A stretch of DNA of 62,681 nt from Streptomyces rimosus subsp. rimosus (lineage in GTDB: Bacteria; Actinomycetota; Actinomycetes; Streptomycetales; Streptomycetaceae), in NCBI RefSeq assembly GCF_000720725.1, contig NZ_JOCQ01000077.1, positions 1 through 62,681 of the forward strand. The letters run 5' to 3'. The stretch's first letter is position 1; each line of letters starts with the position of its first letter. Both the position numbers and the translations under genes were made by a program. The notes under the pieces are model-generated. The model did no database searches. It had not been told where the DNA came from and saw only the letters and a program-made list of their open reading frames with translations. Positions 23,510 through 32,609 of this stretch are shown here, piece by piece.

Positions 23510-24193
23510 ATGCCTCTGACCTCGCCCCGGCGCTCCGCGCTGGCGGACCAGGTGATCACGCAGCTGCGGGCGCAGATCACCTCCGGCGAGTGGCCGGTGG
23601 GCTCGCGCATCCCGACCGAGCCGGAGCTGGTCGAGCAGCTCGGGGTGGCCCGCAACACCGTCCGCGAGGCCGTACGGGCGCTGGCGCACAACGGCCTGCT
23701 GGACATCCGCCAGGGCTCCGGCACGTACGTGGCGGCGACCAGCGAACTGGCCGGGGTGATGAACCGCCGCTTCGCGGACGCGGACCCGGAGCACGTGGCC
23801 GAACTGCGCAGCGCGCTGGAGGCGGCGGCGGCCCGGCTGGCCGCGCGCCGCCGTACCGACCACGACCTGCGGCAGCTCGACACCGCGCTGGAGCGGCGCG
23901 AGCGGGCCTGGGAGTCCGGCGCGGCGACCGCGTTCGTGGAGGCCGACGCGACCCTGCACATGGCGGTCGTCGCGGCCTCCCACAACGAGGTGCTGGCCGA
24001 GCTGTACGCCGACCTCGGCGGCGTACTGCGGGAATTCCTGCGCGCCGACGTGGGCGACGTGCTGCGGCCCGAGGCCCACACGGACCACGCGCGGCTGGTC
24101 GCGGCGATCCGCGCGGGCGACGGCGAACGCGCCGCGGCGGAGGCGAGCACGCATCCCTTCGGGTGCCGGCTCAACGCGCAGGGCGCCGGCTGA
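23510..24193 (+). CDS. GntR/FadR family transcriptional regulator
   Basis: 227-residue repressor-type protein. The N-terminal winged helix-turn-helix (residues 10-75) reads ALADQVITQLRAQITSGEWP, then RIPTEPELVEQLGVARNTVR and GLLDIRQGSGTYV. The C-terminal all-helical FCD ligand domain (residues 95-215) has potential metal or ligand histidines in DATLHMAVVAASHNEVL and EAHTDHARLV. FadR/FCD proteins usually answer to small organic acids. It is divergent from the MFS transporter, its most likely target. Start ATG at 23510 is set by homology; the upstream open frame consists of the tandem repeats. Confidence 0.92.
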   Translation: MPLTSPRRSALADQVITQLRAQITSGEWPVGSRIPTEPELVEQLGVARNTVREAVRALAHNGLLDIRQGSGTYVAATSELAGVMNRRFADADPEHVAELRSALEAAAARLAARRRTDHDLRQLDTALERRERAWESGAATAFVEADATLHMAVVAASHNEVLAELYADLGGVLREFLRADVGDVLRPEAHTDHARLVAAIRAGDGERAAAEASTHPFGCRLNAQGAG

Positions 24194-24228
24194 CCCCGTA
24201 CGCGTACCCGGCTGCCCCGTACAACGCG

Positions 24229-24262
24229 CGCTGCCCGCCCCGGCGGACCGGGACGGGCAGCG
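24229..24262. terminator. Hairpin terminator between gntR and fabI
   Basis: CGCTGCCCG (24229-24237) pairs with CGGGCAGCG (24254-24262), extended by an inner CCGG/CCGG stem around CGGA. Convergent genes on both sides. Confidence 0.7.
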
Positions 24263-24312
24263 TCCATCAGGCGCTGGCGGGCGTCAGGCGCCCCTCACGC
24301 ACACTGCGGGCG

Positions 24313-25083
24313 TCAGGCGCCCATCATGTGCACGCCGCCGTCGACGTGCACGATCTCGCCGGTGGTGTTCGGGAAGAAGTCCGACAGCAGGGCGACGACG
24401 CCGCGGCCGGCCGGCTCCGGGTCGGCCAGGTCCCAGCCGATCGGGGCGCGGTGGTTCCACACGTCCGCCAGCTCCTCGAAGCCCGGGATCGACTTGGCGG
24501 CCATCGACTTGATCGGGCCGGCCGAGACCAGGTTGCTGCGGATGCCCTGCGGGCCCAGGTCGCGCGCCAGGTAGCGGCTGGTGCCCTCCAGGGCCGCCTT
24601 GGCGACGCCCATCCAGTCGTACTTCGGCCAGGCGGTCTGGGCGTCGAAGGTGAGGCCGACGACCGAGGAGCCGCGGCCCATCAGCGGCAGGCAGGCCATG
24701 GTCAGCGACTTCAGCGAGTACGCCGAGACGTGCACCGCGGTGGACACGTCCTCCCAGCTCGCCTCCAGGAAGTTGAAGGCGCCCTGCGGGCCGAAGGCGA
24801 TCGAGTGCACGATGCCGTCGATGCGGGCGTCGTCGCCCTGGTGCGCGCGGATCTTGTCCGCCAGCCCGTCCAGGTGCTCCTGGTTGGTCACGTCCAGCTC
24901 GATGACCGGTGCTTCCTTGGGGAGCCGCTTGGCGATCCGCTCCACGAGCGACAGCCGGCCGAAGCCGGTCAGGATGACCTCGGCGCCCTCGTTCTGGGCG
25001 ACCTTGGCGGTCTGGAAGGCGATCGAGGCTTCGGTCAGTACGCCCGTGACGAGGATGCGCTTGCCTGCGAGGATTCCACTCAT
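24313..25083 (-). CDS. fabI: Enoyl-[acyl-carrier-protein] reductase FabI
   Basis: NADH-dependent reduction of trans-2-enoyl-ACP, the last step of each fatty-acid elongation cycle. The 256-residue protein starts MSGILAGKRILVTGVLTEAS, with the FabI-type dinucleotide loop. It contains IDGIVHSIAFGP, and the active-site Tyr155-(6)-Lys162 in WPKYDWMGVAKAAL. The C-terminal GEIVHVDGGVHMMGA is typical of actinobacterial FabI/InhA. It follows fabG by 5 bp and is surely co-transcribed. FabI/InhA enzymes are the targets of triclosan and isoniazid adducts in other bacteria. Confidence 0.95.
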   Translation of the reverse strand: MSGILAGKRILVTGVLTEASIAFQTAKVAQNEGAEVILTGFGRLSLVERIAKRLPKEAPVIELDVTNQEHLDGLADKIRAHQGDDARIDGIVHSIAFGPQGAFNFLEASWEDVSTAVHVSAYSLKSLTMACLPLMGRGSSVVGLTFDAQTAWPKYDWMGVAKAALEGTSRYLARDLGPQGIRSNLVSAGPIKSMAAKSIPGFEELADVWNHRAPIGWDLADPEPAGRGVVALLSDFFPNTTGEIVHVDGGVHMMGA

Positions 25084-25088
25084 GCTGA

Positions 25089-25793
25089 TCAGTGACCCAT
25101 GCCCAATCCGCCGTCGACGGGAATGACGGCTCCGGTGATGTACGCGGCCTCGTCGGAGGCCAGGAAGCGGACCGAGGCGGCGATCTCCTCGGGCTGCGCG
25201 TAGCGCGCGAGCGGCACCTGCTTCACGATGCCCTCCCGCTGCTCGTCGGTGAGCGCACGGGTCATGTCGGTGTCGACGAAACCGGGCGCGACGACGTTGA
25301 CGGTGATGTTACGGCTGCCCAGCTCACGGGCGAGGGACCGGGCGAAGCCCACCAGGCCGGCCTTGGAGGCGGCGTAGTTCGCCTGGCCCGCGGAGCCCAG
25401 CAGGCCCACGACGGACGAGATCAGCACGACGCGGCCCTTGCGCGCCCGCAGCATGCCACGGTTGGCGCGCTTGACCACCCGGAACGTACCGGTGAGGTTG
25501 GTGTCGAGGACCGACGCGAAGTCCTCCTCGGACATCCGCATCAGCAGCTGGTCGCGGGTGACGCCGGCGTTGGCCACCAGCACCTCGACCGCGCCCTGCT
25601 TCTCCTCGATCTCCTTGTAGGCCTGCTCGACCTGCTCGGCGTCCGTGATGTCGCACTTCACGGCCAAAAATCCCTCGGGCGGCTCCCCCGAGCGGTAGGT
25701 GATGGCGACCTTGTCGCCTGCCTCGGCGAAGGCCCGGGCGATGGCGAGGCCAATGCCGCGGTTGCCTCCGGTGACCAGAACCGAGCGGCTCAA
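25089..25793 (-). CDS. fabG: 3-oxoacyl-[acyl-carrier-protein] reductase FabG
   Basis: NADPH-dependent reduction of 3-oxoacyl-ACP in type II fatty-acid synthesis. The 234-residue protein has TGGNRGIG (residues 8-15), NAG (75-77), Ser127, Tyr140 and Lys144 (YAASKAG), and the C-terminal IPVDGGLGMGH. TTG at 25793 is chosen because AAAGGGTGATC precedes it and homology starts exactly there (SRSVLVTGGNRG); no ATG or GTG fits. It is the first gene of the fabG-fabI pair, with its promoter in the 207 bp shared with the divergent tldD gene. Confidence 0.94.
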   Translation of the reverse strand: MSRSVLVTGGNRGIGLAIARAFAEAGDKVAITYRSGEPPEGFLAVKCDITDAEQVEQAYKEIEEKQGAVEVLVANAGVTRDQLLMRMSEEDFASVLDTNLTGTFRVVKRANRGMLRARKGRVVLISSVVGLLGSAGQANYAASKAGLVGFARSLARELGSRNITVNVVAPGFVDTDMTRALTDEQREGIVKQVPLARYAQPEEIAASVRFLASDEAAYITGAVIPVDGGLGMGH

Positions 25794-26000
25794 GAGATCA
25801 CCCTTTCCGTGTCCTGTCCGACCTGCGTTCGCTACGAAACTATCGGTCACCGGCCTCGTACGGAGAATCGAGCCCGGACAGGCGCGCACGCCGGTCACTG
25901 TCGGGTCCCTACAGAAGATGCCGCCGTCCGGGTCCCCCGCGGGGTGGGCCGGGCGCCCCGGGCAGGGCATGATTCATGGCGCCGACCACGGGAGGACGCC

Positions 26001-27536
26001 TTGCCTGCCACACCTCGTTCGATCGACGAGACCTTCCTCGCGCTGCCCCTGCGCGCACTGGCCGACGCCGCGCTGGCGCGGGCCCGCGCGCTGGGCGCCG
26101 AGCACGCGGACTTCCGCCTGGAGCGGGTGCGCAGCGCGTCCTGGCGGCTGCGGGACGCCCGCCCGTCGGAGGCTTCCGACACCACGGACCTGGGCTACGC
26201 GGTGCGCGTGGTGCACAACGGCGCCTGGGGGTTCGCCTCCGGCGTCGACCTGACGATGGACGCCGCGGCGCGGGTGGCCGGGCAGGCGGTGGCGATGGCG
26301 AAGTTGTCGGCCAAGGTGGCCGAGGCAGCCGGCTCCACGGAAACGGTCGAGCTGGCGGACGAACCCGCCTACCCCGACCGCACCTGGATCTCCTCCTACG
26401 AGATCAACCCGTTCGACGTACCGGACGCGGACAAAACCGGCCTGCTGGCCGAGTGGAGCGCGCGCCTGCTGGCCTCGAAGGGCGTCGCGCACGCGGACGC
26501 CACCCTGATGACGGTCCAGGAGAACAAGTTCTACGCCGACACCGCGGGCACCGGCACCACCCAGCAACGCGTACGCCTCCACCCGGAACTCACCGCGGTC
26601 GCCGTGGACCCGACGACCGGCGAGTTCGACTCCATGCGCACCCTGGCCCCGCCGGTGGGCCGCGGCTGGGAATACCTCACCGGCACCCACTGGAACTGGG
26701 ACGAGGAACTGTCGGAGATCCCGGCCCACCTGGCCGAAAAACTCCGCGCCCCGAGTGTCACCCCCGGCCACTACGACCTGGTCGTGGACCCCTCCAACCT
26801 CTGGCTGACCATCCACGAGTCGATCGGCCACGCCACCGAACTGGACCGCGCCCTCGGCTACGAAGCGGCCTACGCGGGCACCTCCTTCGCCACCTTCGAC
26901 CAGCTCGGCAAGCTCGCCTACGGCTCCGAGGCGATGAACGTGACCGGCGACCGCACCGCCGAACACGGCCTGGCGACGATCGGCTGGGACGACGAGGGCG
27001 TAGCGGCCCAGTCCTGGGACCTGATCAAGGACGGCACCCTGGTCGGCTACCAGCTGGACCGGCGAATGGCCAAGCTCACCGGCACCCCCCGCTCAAACGG
27101 CTGCGCCTACGCCGACTCCCCCGCACACGTACCGGTCCAGCGGATGGCGAACGTGTCACTGCAGCCCGCACCACAGGGGCCGAGCACGGAAGAGCTGATC
27201 TCCGGGGTGGACCGGGGAATTTATGTGGTGGGGGATCGGTCCTGGTCGATCGATATGCAGCGGTACAACTTCCAGTTCACACAGCAGAGGGCCTATCTCA
27301 TCCGGGACGGCCGCCTTTGCGGGCAGCTGCGGGATGTTGCCTATCAGGGAAGTACTACGGAGTTCTGGGGGTCGATGGAGGCAGTGGGGGGACCTGACAC
27401 GTACGTCCTCGGTGGGGCGTTCAACTGCGGGAAGGCGCAGCCGGGGCAGATTGCGGCGGTGTCGCACGGGTGCCCTTCGGCGATGTTCCGGAGTGTGAAC
27501 ATTTTGAACACCTCCGGTGAGGCTGGGCGGTCGTAG
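26001..27536 (+). CDS. tldD: TldD metallopeptidase subunit, 3' end probably replaced
   Basis: Catalytic half of the TldD/TldE protease, which digests unfolded peptides and trims some modified peptides in other bacteria. The 511-residue protein carries the zinc motif HESIGH at residues 272-277. TTG at 26001 follows GGGAGG and is chosen by homology. Codons are almost all G/C-ending until about 27185; after that A/T-ending codons (ATT, TAT, GAT, AGT, ACT, CCT) make up roughly a fifth. Family identity stays high through the change. A second tldD 3' end sits before pmbA 6.4 kb downstream, so this tail was probably acquired with the islet. All conserved C-terminal blocks are present and the product should be active. 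Confidence 0.93.
   Translation: MPATPRSIDETFLALPLRALADAALARARALGAEHADFRLERVRSASWRLRDARPSEASDTTDLGYAVRVVHNGAWGFASGVDLTMDAAARVAGQAVAMAKLSAKVAEAAGSTETVELADEPAYPDRTWISSYEINPFDVPDADKTGLLAEWSARLLASKGVAHADATLMTVQENKFYADTAGTGTTQQRVRLHPELTAVAVDPTTGEFDSMRTLAPPVGRGWEYLTGTHWNWDEELSEIPAHLAEKLRAPSVTPGHYDLVVDPSNLWLTIHESIGHATELDRALGYEAAYAGTSFATFDQLGKLAYGSEAMNVTGDRTAEHGLATIGWDDEGVAAQSWDLIKDGTLVGYQLDRRMAKLTGTPRSNGCAYADSPAHVPVQRMANVSLQPAPQGPSTEELISGVDRGIYVVGDRSWSIDMQRYNFQFTQQRAYLIRDGRLCGQLRDVAYQGSTTEFWGSMEAVGGPDTYVLGGAFNCGKAQPGQIAAVSHGCPSAMFRSVNILNTSGEAGRS
27420..27450 (+). repeat. 31-bp direct repeat, left copy (possible attachment core)
   Basis: Begins TTCAACTGCGGGAAGG and ends CCGGGGCAGA. It is identical to 33828-33858, while flanking tldD sequences on both sides differ between the two copies. 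It encodes the conserved FNCGKAQPGQ. Confidence 0.8.
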
Positions 27537-27569
27537 GCGGTCGTCGTCGTCCCGGTCGTCGCCCAGGTG

Positions 27570-28175
27570 TCATGTCGTGGTTGCACCGCGCGGCGCCCCG
27601 TGTGACACCGGTTCGCGCTGTCCGTGGGTCTCGTAGCTGATGACCTCGTCGGAGGCCCGGCGACTGGAGGGGCTGCGTTGGTGGGCGGGGATGCCGATCG
27701 GGACGAGCAGCACCGGCTGGAGGTACGGGGGCAGGTCGAACAGGAGCCGTAGAGGCTCGGGGGCGAAGCTGTGGACGGGGCAGGCACCCAGGCCGTGTGC
27801 GTGGGCGGTGAGCAGCAGGTTCTGCACGGCCATGGCCACGCACAGTGTTCTGACCTGCTTCTCCGACGGGTACTCGGGGCCGCGGCTGTCATCGGAACAG
27901 GCGAGGACCACCAGGGCGGGATGGCCGATCACTCCGGGGGCGAAGGCCCGCAGACGCCGGATGTTGCGTGGTTCCCGGATCACGATGAAGGACCATGCCT
28001 GGGTGTTGCCGGCGCTGGGCGCTGCTTGCATCCCTTCCAGCAGGGCGTTGACGGTCTCCAAGGTGATCGAAGTGTCGGTGTAGGCGCGCACGGCGGTGCG
28101 GGTGGTGAGGGCCCGGAGAAACTCTGCAGGGGCGATTCCGGGCACCGGCGCCGGAGGATGGTCCTGGGAAGTCAT
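27570..28175 (-). CDS. Nitroreductase family protein
   Basis: 201-residue flavin oxidoreductase of the nitroreductase fold. The FMN-binding start is FLRALTTRTAVRAYTDTSIT (residues 18-37), followed by APSAGNTQAWSFIVI (residues 54-68) and a late GACPVHSFAPEPLR then VPIGIP. The short size fits the NADH oxidase/nitroreductase group. ATG at 28175 follows GCCGGAGAG; the frame stays open upstream without homology. It is the first islet gene, convergent with tldD and divergent from the DUF6092-like gene. Possible substrates are quinones or nitroaromatics; with an exporter nearby a detoxification role is conceivable but unproven. Confidence 0.85.
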   Translation of the reverse strand: MTSQDHPPAPVPGIAPAEFLRALTTRTAVRAYTDTSITLETVNALLEGMQAAPSAGNTQAWSFIVIREPRNIRRLRAFAPGVIGHPALVVLACSDDSRGPEYPSEKQVRTLCVAMAVQNLLLTAHAHGLGACPVHSFAPEPLRLLFDLPPYLQPVLLVPIGIPAHQRSPSSRRASDEVISYETHGQREPVSHGAPRGATTT

Positions 28176-28566
28176 CTCTCCGGCATACCCGGCACAGGCC
28201 CTCCTCCGGCCGCGTCGGGTGCGACGTCCCTCTTCCCCTCCCTGCCTGCCACCCGTTCGGTGCCGGGAGGCCCTGGGCGGCGCGGCCGGGTCGGCGAGGA
28301 GGCCGCTGATGTCGTGTCCGGCCCTCGCCTCGTCGGATCCGCCGGACACCGACGAGCACCGCGGTGCCCCGGCGATCCGGGGCACCGCGCGTGGCGCACG
28401 ACGGCGGGCGGCCGTGATCGTGGGAAACTCCGTCCCACCAGCCCTGCCCGCGGCACGGGAGGCCGTACCGCTGTCGGCCCACCGGACTCGCCACCCGGTC
28501 CGCCCTGCCGAACCGGACGCTCGCCACAGCCGCCTCAGTGCCCCGCCAGACGAGAGGTGATCAGCC
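28176..28566. other. Intergenic region, divergent genes
   Basis: 390 bp between divergent nitroreductase and DUF6092-like genes. It must contain both promoters. No gene, repeat or palindrome stands out. Confidence 0.4.
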
Positions 28567-28881
28567 ATGAAGCCACCGGTCGGCCCAAACCCTGAGCGGC
28601 TGCACGAGGATCTGGTTCTGCTTGCCGCCTATCTGCTCACCACCGGGCGAGGACTGGTCGAAGAACCGCCGGACTACCCGCCCATGCGATGCGTCGACGC
28701 CGCCCGGCGCACGCTCGAACTCCTGGAGTTCCACACGACGGCCGATCCCCGTCTGGTGGAGGTGCGGTCCCGGCTCGACGAGTTCATGATCAGCCCGCAG
28801 GAAGCCGAGCCTCCTCCGATGGACGACTTGCTCGACGACCTGTGCCTGACGATGGCCGGGATCATCAAGGACATGGCGTGA
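28567..28881 (+). CDS. DUF6092-like small acidic protein
   Basis: 104-residue soluble, acidic, mostly helical protein. It begins MKPPVGPNPERLHEDLVLLA with AAYLLTTGRGLVEEP following, has a central DAARRTLELLEFH helix and ends DDLLDDLCLTMAGIIKDMA. I believe it belongs to the DUF6092 family of actinobacteria, sometimes seen near natural-product genes; the function is unknown. GAGGTGATCAGCC lies just before the ATG. It is the first rightward gene of the islet, followed by 500 bp without a clear gene. Confidence 0.75.
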   Translation: MKPPVGPNPERLHEDLVLLAAYLLTTGRGLVEEPPDYPPMRCVDAARRTLELLEFHTTADPRLVEVRSRLDEFMISPQEAEPPPMDDLLDDLCLTMAGIIKDMA

Positions 28882-29385
28882 TACAGCCGGGGGCCGGTTT
28901 CGTCTGGTGGGGCCTTTCCGCAGCCATCCGTTGGGCGGCGCGGACAAGGTCATTGGAGCGGGGGGTCTTGGCCCCGCACTCGCGCTGGGCGCGCTCCAAG
29001 CGGTTCTTGCCGCTGCGCAGCGGCCCGAGGATGCCCCGGCGCTCACGGCTGCGAGTTGCCGGCGCTGTGGCGGCCCCGATACTGGAAGAGGGGCACTGTC
29101 GGGTTCCGCCGCCGTCTCCAGCCTGCTGAGCCGGGTGCGTGAAGAGGCACGGTTCCTGCGCCGACCTGCGGAGGACGTGTGCATCCCTGCGGAGATGCTG
29201 ACCGGCTCGCTTCCGGCTCGCACGATCCCGCGAAGCGCCGCCCGGAGACGCCTCACGACGAAATCCTCGTCGCCAAGGAGAGCGGGCGCCGGGACCGGCC
29301 ACCCGTCCTTCATCGGCACCGCGCATCCGACGAGGCCTGCCCGCGTCCCGTACCCGGCGCCCACGGCTTGCTGCAGCTAGCGGCC
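28882..29385. other. Region without a convincing gene
   Basis: Open frames occur on both strands, but none has a family match or steady codon bias. The in-frame GTG at 29179 could be an earlier start for the following gene, since third positions from there are moderately G/C-rich. It may hold decayed sequence. Confidence 0.4.
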
Positions 29386-30525
29386 GTGAATTCGTGTGCG
29401 CCTGTACCGGACAAGGCCGTCAACCGCGCGGCCGGCCGGGTTGACGCGCTGGGTGAGTACTTCGGTTCCAGCACCCCGGCGGCGGGCTCGGACGCACTGA
29501 TCCTGGGAAACAGCCGGGACCAGGCCAACAGGACCGTCTTCGCCGATGCCGCGTTCCCCGGCAGTCGGCACCGGCTCCTGGTCAAAGGGGCCAAAGGGAT
29601 GACCGGCTCGGCGATGGACGCCGACCGTATCGAGATCGTCACCGGCGTCTGCCTCTTCGGCACACATCTTCGCGTCACCGACGAGCGCGGCGGCACCTTT
29701 CCCCTGCTGCGTCCCGGAACCGGACAGCCGACCGACCGCCTGCACTCCATCACCGTCGATGACGACCTGTCGCTCTACGAATACGAAACCGTCATGCGCC
29801 AGTCACGGGTGATCGCCGATCTGGCCGACGCGCTGCCGCCCGCCACTCCCCTGACGATCACTGTCGACGTGCCCCGGGTGCAGTACTACCTGCGGCTCCT
29901 GGACGCCTTCGAGGACGGCCTGGTCCCTGCCGACATGGCCCGGCTCTGGTTCCACCTGGTCGACGAACGCCACGCCCGCATCCTGCGCCTGTTCCGGAGC
30001 CGCCTGCGCTCCCTGCTGGCCGCCACCGGCCGGGAGGCGACCGTACGCACCGCGCCCGGGCTCGCACCCCTTGCAGACTGCCTGCAGCAAGCAGTCGCCA
30101 CCGGCGACCTGCCGAAGACCGGCGACCTCTTCTCCCGCATGATCGCCACCGGCACCCCCGCCTGGCAGCTCCTGCGCCCGCTGCACTCACCTTCTGACCG
30201 CGAGCACCTCGCCCGGATCAGTTATGCCGTGGAATACCTCAGGGCTGCCGGCATTCCCGACGCGGACGCGGCGCCCTTGTCCATCGCCGTGGACGATCAC
30301 ACGGAGAGACAGATCTTCGATCACGCACAGCACCTCAGACATCAGTTGGGGCACCCCGAGCCCGTCCTGCCCTCCTTGGGCATCTACCCCGCCGAAACAC
30401 TGCAGGCCCTGACCCCCGACGGCCGGCCGGATCCCCTGTACCTGGCCGACGTCGGCCGCTATGCCGTGGAACACACCGGAGCCTCCGTCGACCTTTTCGG
30501 CCTGGTCGACCGCCTGTACAAATGA
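29386..30525 (+). CDS. Unrecognised islet protein
   Basis: About 379 residues, soluble, no signal peptide or membrane segment. The frame is well used from about 29600 on and ends cleanly at 30525. Features: a possible N-terminal alpha/beta part (DALILGNSRDQANRTVFADA, VTGVCLFGTHLRVTDERG), a central stretch TPLTITVDVPRVQYYLRLLD, an Arg-rich helix (ERHARILRLFRSRLRSLL), and a C-terminal LYLADVGRYAVEHTG. I do not recognise a family or catalytic motif. Start is uncertain: GTG 29386 is used, GTG 29179 and ATG 29599 are alternatives, none with a strong ribosome-binding site. It converges on the exporter gene. Confidence 0.6.
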   Translation: MNSCAPVPDKAVNRAAGRVDALGEYFGSSTPAAGSDALILGNSRDQANRTVFADAAFPGSRHRLLVKGAKGMTGSAMDADRIEIVTGVCLFGTHLRVTDERGGTFPLLRPGTGQPTDRLHSITVDDDLSLYEYETVMRQSRVIADLADALPPATPLTITVDVPRVQYYLRLLDAFEDGLVPADMARLWFHLVDERHARILRLFRSRLRSLLAATGREATVRTAPGLAPLADCLQQAVATGDLPKTGDLFSRMIATGTPAWQLLRPLHSPSDREHLARISYAVEYLRAAGIPDADAAPLSIAVDDHTERQIFDHAQHLRHQLGHPEPVLPSLGIYPAETLQALTPDGRPDPLYLADVGRYAVEHTGASVDLFGLVDRLYK

Positions 30526-30646
30526 CACACGCTCCGCGCGGCCGCCAGGTACCCGCCGTCGACGCCGGTCGACAGCAACGGTTGCTGTTCACCGTCGGCA
30601 TGGGGCGCGCTGACCACGATGCTCGCCGAGCAGGCCCCACGAGCGG

Positions 30647-32191
30647 TCAGCGCTGTTGCTCGGACAAGTCCAGCCCCCGAGGCACCAGGACGAAAGCCAC
30701 GACGGCGGCGGCCAGCATGATCAGCCCACTGACCAGCCCGGCCTGCACGAGCGCTTCGGTGAACGCCGCACGGGCCTGCACCGCCAACTCGCGCGCACCG
30801 AAGCGTGAGGCAGTGTCGAGAGCCCCACTCAACGACTCCCGTGCAGCGGAAACCTGAGAAGCGTTCAGGCCCCGGTCCTCCGGAGCAGCAGCGTCCAGAT
30901 GGGAGCGGTAGACGGCAGAGGCCACGCTGCCCAGCACCGCCACGCCCAGCACGCTCCCCAGGTCGTAGGAGGTCTCCTCCAGCGCCGCGGCGTTGCCGGC
31001 CTTGGCCTGCGGGGTGCCGGACATGATCACAGCCGAGGCGATCGCAAGAGAGCCGGACGCCCCACCCAGCAGGAACAGGGCCGAGGCGACCACCGGGTAA
31101 CCCAGCCCTCCTGGAGCGGCGTACATGGCCAGGACACCCGCGCTTGCCAGGGCCAGTCCGCCGGCCAGCACAGTCCGCACCCCCAGGCGGGCGGCGAGGA
31201 CCGGCGCCAGGGGCGAGGCCAGACCCGCCCCCGCGGCCATCGACAGCAGATGCACGCCCGCTTGGAGCGGAGAGTGGCCTTCCACCAGCTGAAGCCACTG
31301 GGCCACCAGCAGCAACAGCGCGTCAAAGGCGAGCATCGTGGTCAGCGCGACCACGATGCCAGCGGTGAACGGCATCCGGGTGAACAGGCGCACCTCCAGC
31401 AGCGGATCAGAGCGGTGCAGGCAGCGCCGGACGAACCAGCCCAGCAGCACGGCCGCCGCCAGCAGCGCACCCCAGGCCGCCGGGGCGGCCAGCCCCGCTT
31501 TGGCGAAGCGTTTGATCGCCCAGACCAGGGCCACCATGCCCGTCACCACCAGGGCGGTGGCCACCACATCCCAGCGGCCCGGAGCCGGATCACGTGACTC
31601 CGGCAGCAACAGCAGCCCGCCGATGAGAGCGGCGGCCATCAGCGGCACATTGACCAGAAAAGCAGCGCGCCAGGAGAAGTGCTCCAGCAGCAGCCCGCCC
31701 ACGATCGGGCCCATGGCCACACTGACGGAGGAGGTCGCCACCCACACCCCCAGCGCGGTGGCGCGTTCGGCCGGATCGGGGAACACCGCCCGGAGCATCG
31801 ACAGCGTCGTAGGCATGATCATCGCGGCGCCCACACCCAGCAGTGCCCGCACCGCGATGACCAGGCCCGGATTTCCGGCGGCCAGTACGAGCAGGGAGGT
31901 GCCGCCGAACACCGCGAATCCGGCCAGCAGCAGTCTCTTGCGGCCCCACCGGTCGGCCAGCGCGCTCATCGCCACCAGCACCCCGCCCTGAACCAGGGAG
32001 TAGACGTCCACGATCCACAGTTGCTGGTCGGCGGAAGGCGCCAGCTCGGCAGTCAGGCCGGGCAGCGCCACCACAAGAATGGTCATATCCATGGCGACAA
32101 CGAGCAGACTCGCCGACAGCACGGCCAAACACGCCCACCGCCGCCCAACGGACAGCTTCAAGGGCTCCTGCCCATGGCCGAGGACGCTCAC
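30647..32191 (-). CDS. MFS drug exporter, DHA2 (14-TM) family
   Basis: 514-residue proton-driven exporter of the QacA/EmrB type. Motifs: MDMTILVVALPGL in helix 1, ADRWGRKRLLLAG (motif A, residues 83-95), and motif C ALGVWVATSSVSVAMGPIVGGLL near residues 145-167 (ends given). Fourteen hydrophobic segments can be counted. GTG at 32191 is chosen because GAAGGAAGG lies just upstream. No TetR-type repressor is adjacent. Within the islet it may protect against, or secrete, a compound handled by the neighbouring nitroreductase and unknown protein; that is inference only. Confidence 0.9.
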   Translation of the reverse strand: MSVLGHGQEPLKLSVGRRWACLAVLSASLLVVAMDMTILVVALPGLTAELAPSADQQLWIVDVYSLVQGGVLVAMSALADRWGRKRLLLAGFAVFGGTSLLVLAAGNPGLVIAVRALLGVGAAMIMPTTLSMLRAVFPDPAERATALGVWVATSSVSVAMGPIVGGLLLEHFSWRAAFLVNVPLMAAALIGGLLLLPESRDPAPGRWDVVATALVVTGMVALVWAIKRFAKAGLAAPAAWGALLAAAVLLGWFVRRCLHRSDPLLEVRLFTRMPFTAGIVVALTTMLAFDALLLLVAQWLQLVEGHSPLQAGVHLLSMAAGAGLASPLAPVLAARLGVRTVLAGGLALASAGVLAMYAAPGGLGYPVVASALFLLGGASGSLAIASAVIMSGTPQAKAGNAAALEETSYDLGSVLGVAVLGSVASAVYRSHLDAAAPEDRGLNASQVSAARESLSGALDTASRFGARELAVQARAAFTEALVQAGLVSGLIMLAAAVVAFVLVPRGLDLSEQQR

Positions 32192-32609
32192 CGCGGCCTT
32201 CCTTCGCTCTCGGTACCTCACAGCCCAGCAGAGCGAGCATCATCCGACCGGAGCCGGCAAGCCACTCGCCGCCGCACACCACCTCATCTACCACCCGGAC
32301 GAAGGAACTCCCGGCGGCGCCAAGAGCACGGGCGTCCAGCTGCTGCGTTCACGACGTCCAGCCGTATCCGAGCCGCCGGCTGGGAAACGATCCCGCAGCC
32401 CGGGGCGTGCGGGGCCCGGAGCACAGCGGCTCCACCGGACGCATCCCCTCATCCGAGAGCAGCAGCCTCCGTCCGGCACCCGACGACGCTCGAACAGCGA
32501 CCTCGGCGTACGGCCGTACCAGCCGGTGGCCGGTCGGACCGGCCGGTCACCTGGCCGTCCCGCCGCGGGACGGCCCGTATCCGCGGACAGCGGGCGTCGT
32601 TCGCAGCGC
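32192..32609. other. Intergenic region upstream of exporter
   Basis: 420 bp between the divergent exporter and the small exported protein gene. I see no gene. It presumably holds the exporter promoter. Confidence 0.4.

Noticed and set aside
28865..29326. Minus-strand gene or transposase remnant in the islet
   Set aside because: Arg-rich product without transposase motifs or codon bias.
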